Source of the DNA: Streptomyces sp. NBC_00459
GTDB taxonomy: Bacteria > Actinomycetota > Actinomycetes > Streptomycetales > Streptomycetaceae
Assembly (NCBI RefSeq): GCF_036013955.1
Contig: NZ_CP107903.1
Span: 8,370,001 to 8,434,000, forward strand
Reading direction: 5' to 3'
DNA: 64,000 nucleotides
The notes beneath the pieces are model-generated. The model saw only the letters and a list, made by a program, of their open reading frames with translations. It made no database searches and was not told the origin of the DNA. The translations under genes were made by a program, and so were the position numbers. Shown here in pieces: positions 63,462 to 64,000 of the stretch; the stretch's first letter is position 1, and the number at the start of each line of letters is the position of its first letter.

Positions 63462-64000
63462 TCAGCCGGCGATCTCGATCCTGCCGTTGGCTTCGGCGGA
63501 CGCCGCGGTCTCGGGCTTGGCGCCGCCGTTGCGCTGGGTGAGGTTCTTCAGCAGCTCGGCGAGGTCGACTCCGGTGGTGGAGCTCAGCAGCTCGACGCCC
63601 TGGGTGACGTTGTCGGCGACCGTGCGGGAGAGCTGCGAGGCGCCGTCGGTGGAGATGACCGTCAGCTTGTCGATGGCGCTGAGCGGTTCGGATGCCTTGG
63701 CGACGACCTGGGGCAGGACCTCGACGAGCATCTGCAGCACGGCCGCGTCGCCGTACTGCGCGAAGGCGTCGGCCTTCTTCCGCATGGCTTCGGCCTCGGC
63801 CGCGCCCTTGGCGCCGATCGCGGCGGCCTCCGCCTCCCCCTCGATGCGTACGGCGTCGGCGAGCGCGGCGCGGTGCGCCTTCTCGCCCTCACCGGTCAGC
63901 CGGGACCGCTGGGCGTCCGCCTCCGCCTCTTTGACCAGGGCGATACGGCGGGCCTCGGCCTCCTGCTCGGCCTGGTAGCGGGCGGCGTCGGCGGGCTTGC
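63462..64000 (-). CDS. Flotillin-family protein, C-terminal part
   Basis: The frame is open to the right edge of the window, so only the last 179 or so residues are seen. A Glu/Ala-rich coiled coil (ARYQAEQEAEARRIALVKEA) leads to AMRKKADAFAQYGDAAVLQMLVEVLPQVVAKASEPLSAIDKLTVIS, the flotillin tail. SRTVADNVTQGVELLSSTTGVDL and a short disordered end follow. It is a second flotillin, closer to FloT/YuaG than the long YqiK-like protein at 55508. Confidence 0.92.
   Translation of the reverse strand, partial: KPADAARYQAEQEAEARRIALVKEAEADAQRSRLTGEGEKAHRAALADAVRIEGEAEAAAIGAKGAAEAEAMRKKADAFAQYGDAAVLQMLVEVLPQVVAKASEPLSAIDKLTVISTDGASQLSRTVADNVTQGVELLSSTTGVDLAELLKNLTQRNGGAKPETAASAEANGRIEIAG

Overview
The window is high-GC actinobacterial DNA that reads as a Streptomyces chromosome. 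The evidence is very strong G/C bias at third codon positions, many GTG and TTG starts, ATGA/GTGA-coupled operons, a complete Streptomyces-type hopanoid locus, a conservon (CvnABCD) and a c-di-AMP riboswitch in front of a cell-wall hydrolase.

Layout. (1) 1-6.2 kb: an operon for an unassigned surface polymer: a DUF5941 membrane protein (cut by the window edge), a nucleotidyltransferase, a glycerol-1-phosphate-type dehydrogenase, a CDP-alcohol phosphotransferase, a GT2 glycosyltransferase and a TagGH/Wzm-Wzt-type ABC exporter. It is closed by a 16-bp hairpin terminator. (2) 6.5-20.3 kb: the hopanoid operon hpnC-hpnD-(46-aa ORF)-hpnE-polyprenyl synthase-shc-hpnG-hpnH-ispG-dxs-aminotransferase. 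The MEP enzymes feed IPP, HpnCDE make squalene, Shc cyclises it, and HpnH/HpnG and the aminotransferase build the side chain. It is followed by an XRE/cupin regulator with a tandem operator and a small membrane protein. (3) 20.3-41.7 kb: ordinary accessory metabolism: tyrosine phosphatase, alpha-galactosidase, riboswitch plus LysM/M23 peptidase, SGNH hydrolase, TetR and amino-acid dehydrogenase, metallo-hydrolase, conservon, DUF2264 protein, threonine catabolism (tdh-kbl), LysR, and a split transketolase.

(4) 41.8 to about 51 kb: a genomic island in the 3' flank of a tRNA-Pro(GGG) gene. It carries a tyrosine integrase and an excisionase-like gene, then a 1418-residue STAND/NACHT-type ATPase with a C-terminal PD-(D/E)XK-like nuclease site. 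That gene sits between two 155-bp direct repeats. Next comes a second, different repeat pair around a truncated gene, then small ORFs. The island ends in an antiporter gene that has lost its 5' part. The NACHT-nuclease gene is my best candidate for an undescribed system, probably anti-phage.

(5) 51-64 kb: an ion-transport/membrane-stress region with several broken genes (antiporter, frameshifted CBS protein, RCK/TrkA fragment, YqiJ-like fragment). The intact genes are an ArsB/NhaD transporter, a PucR-type regulator, a 681-aa flotillin (YqiK-like), a 1627-aa AAA ATPase, a CBS protein, and a second flotillin running off the right edge.

All family assignments come from reading motifs and from recall of protein families; no database search was run. 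The mechanism of the NACHT gene, the island's right boundary and the polymer made by region 1 are inference.
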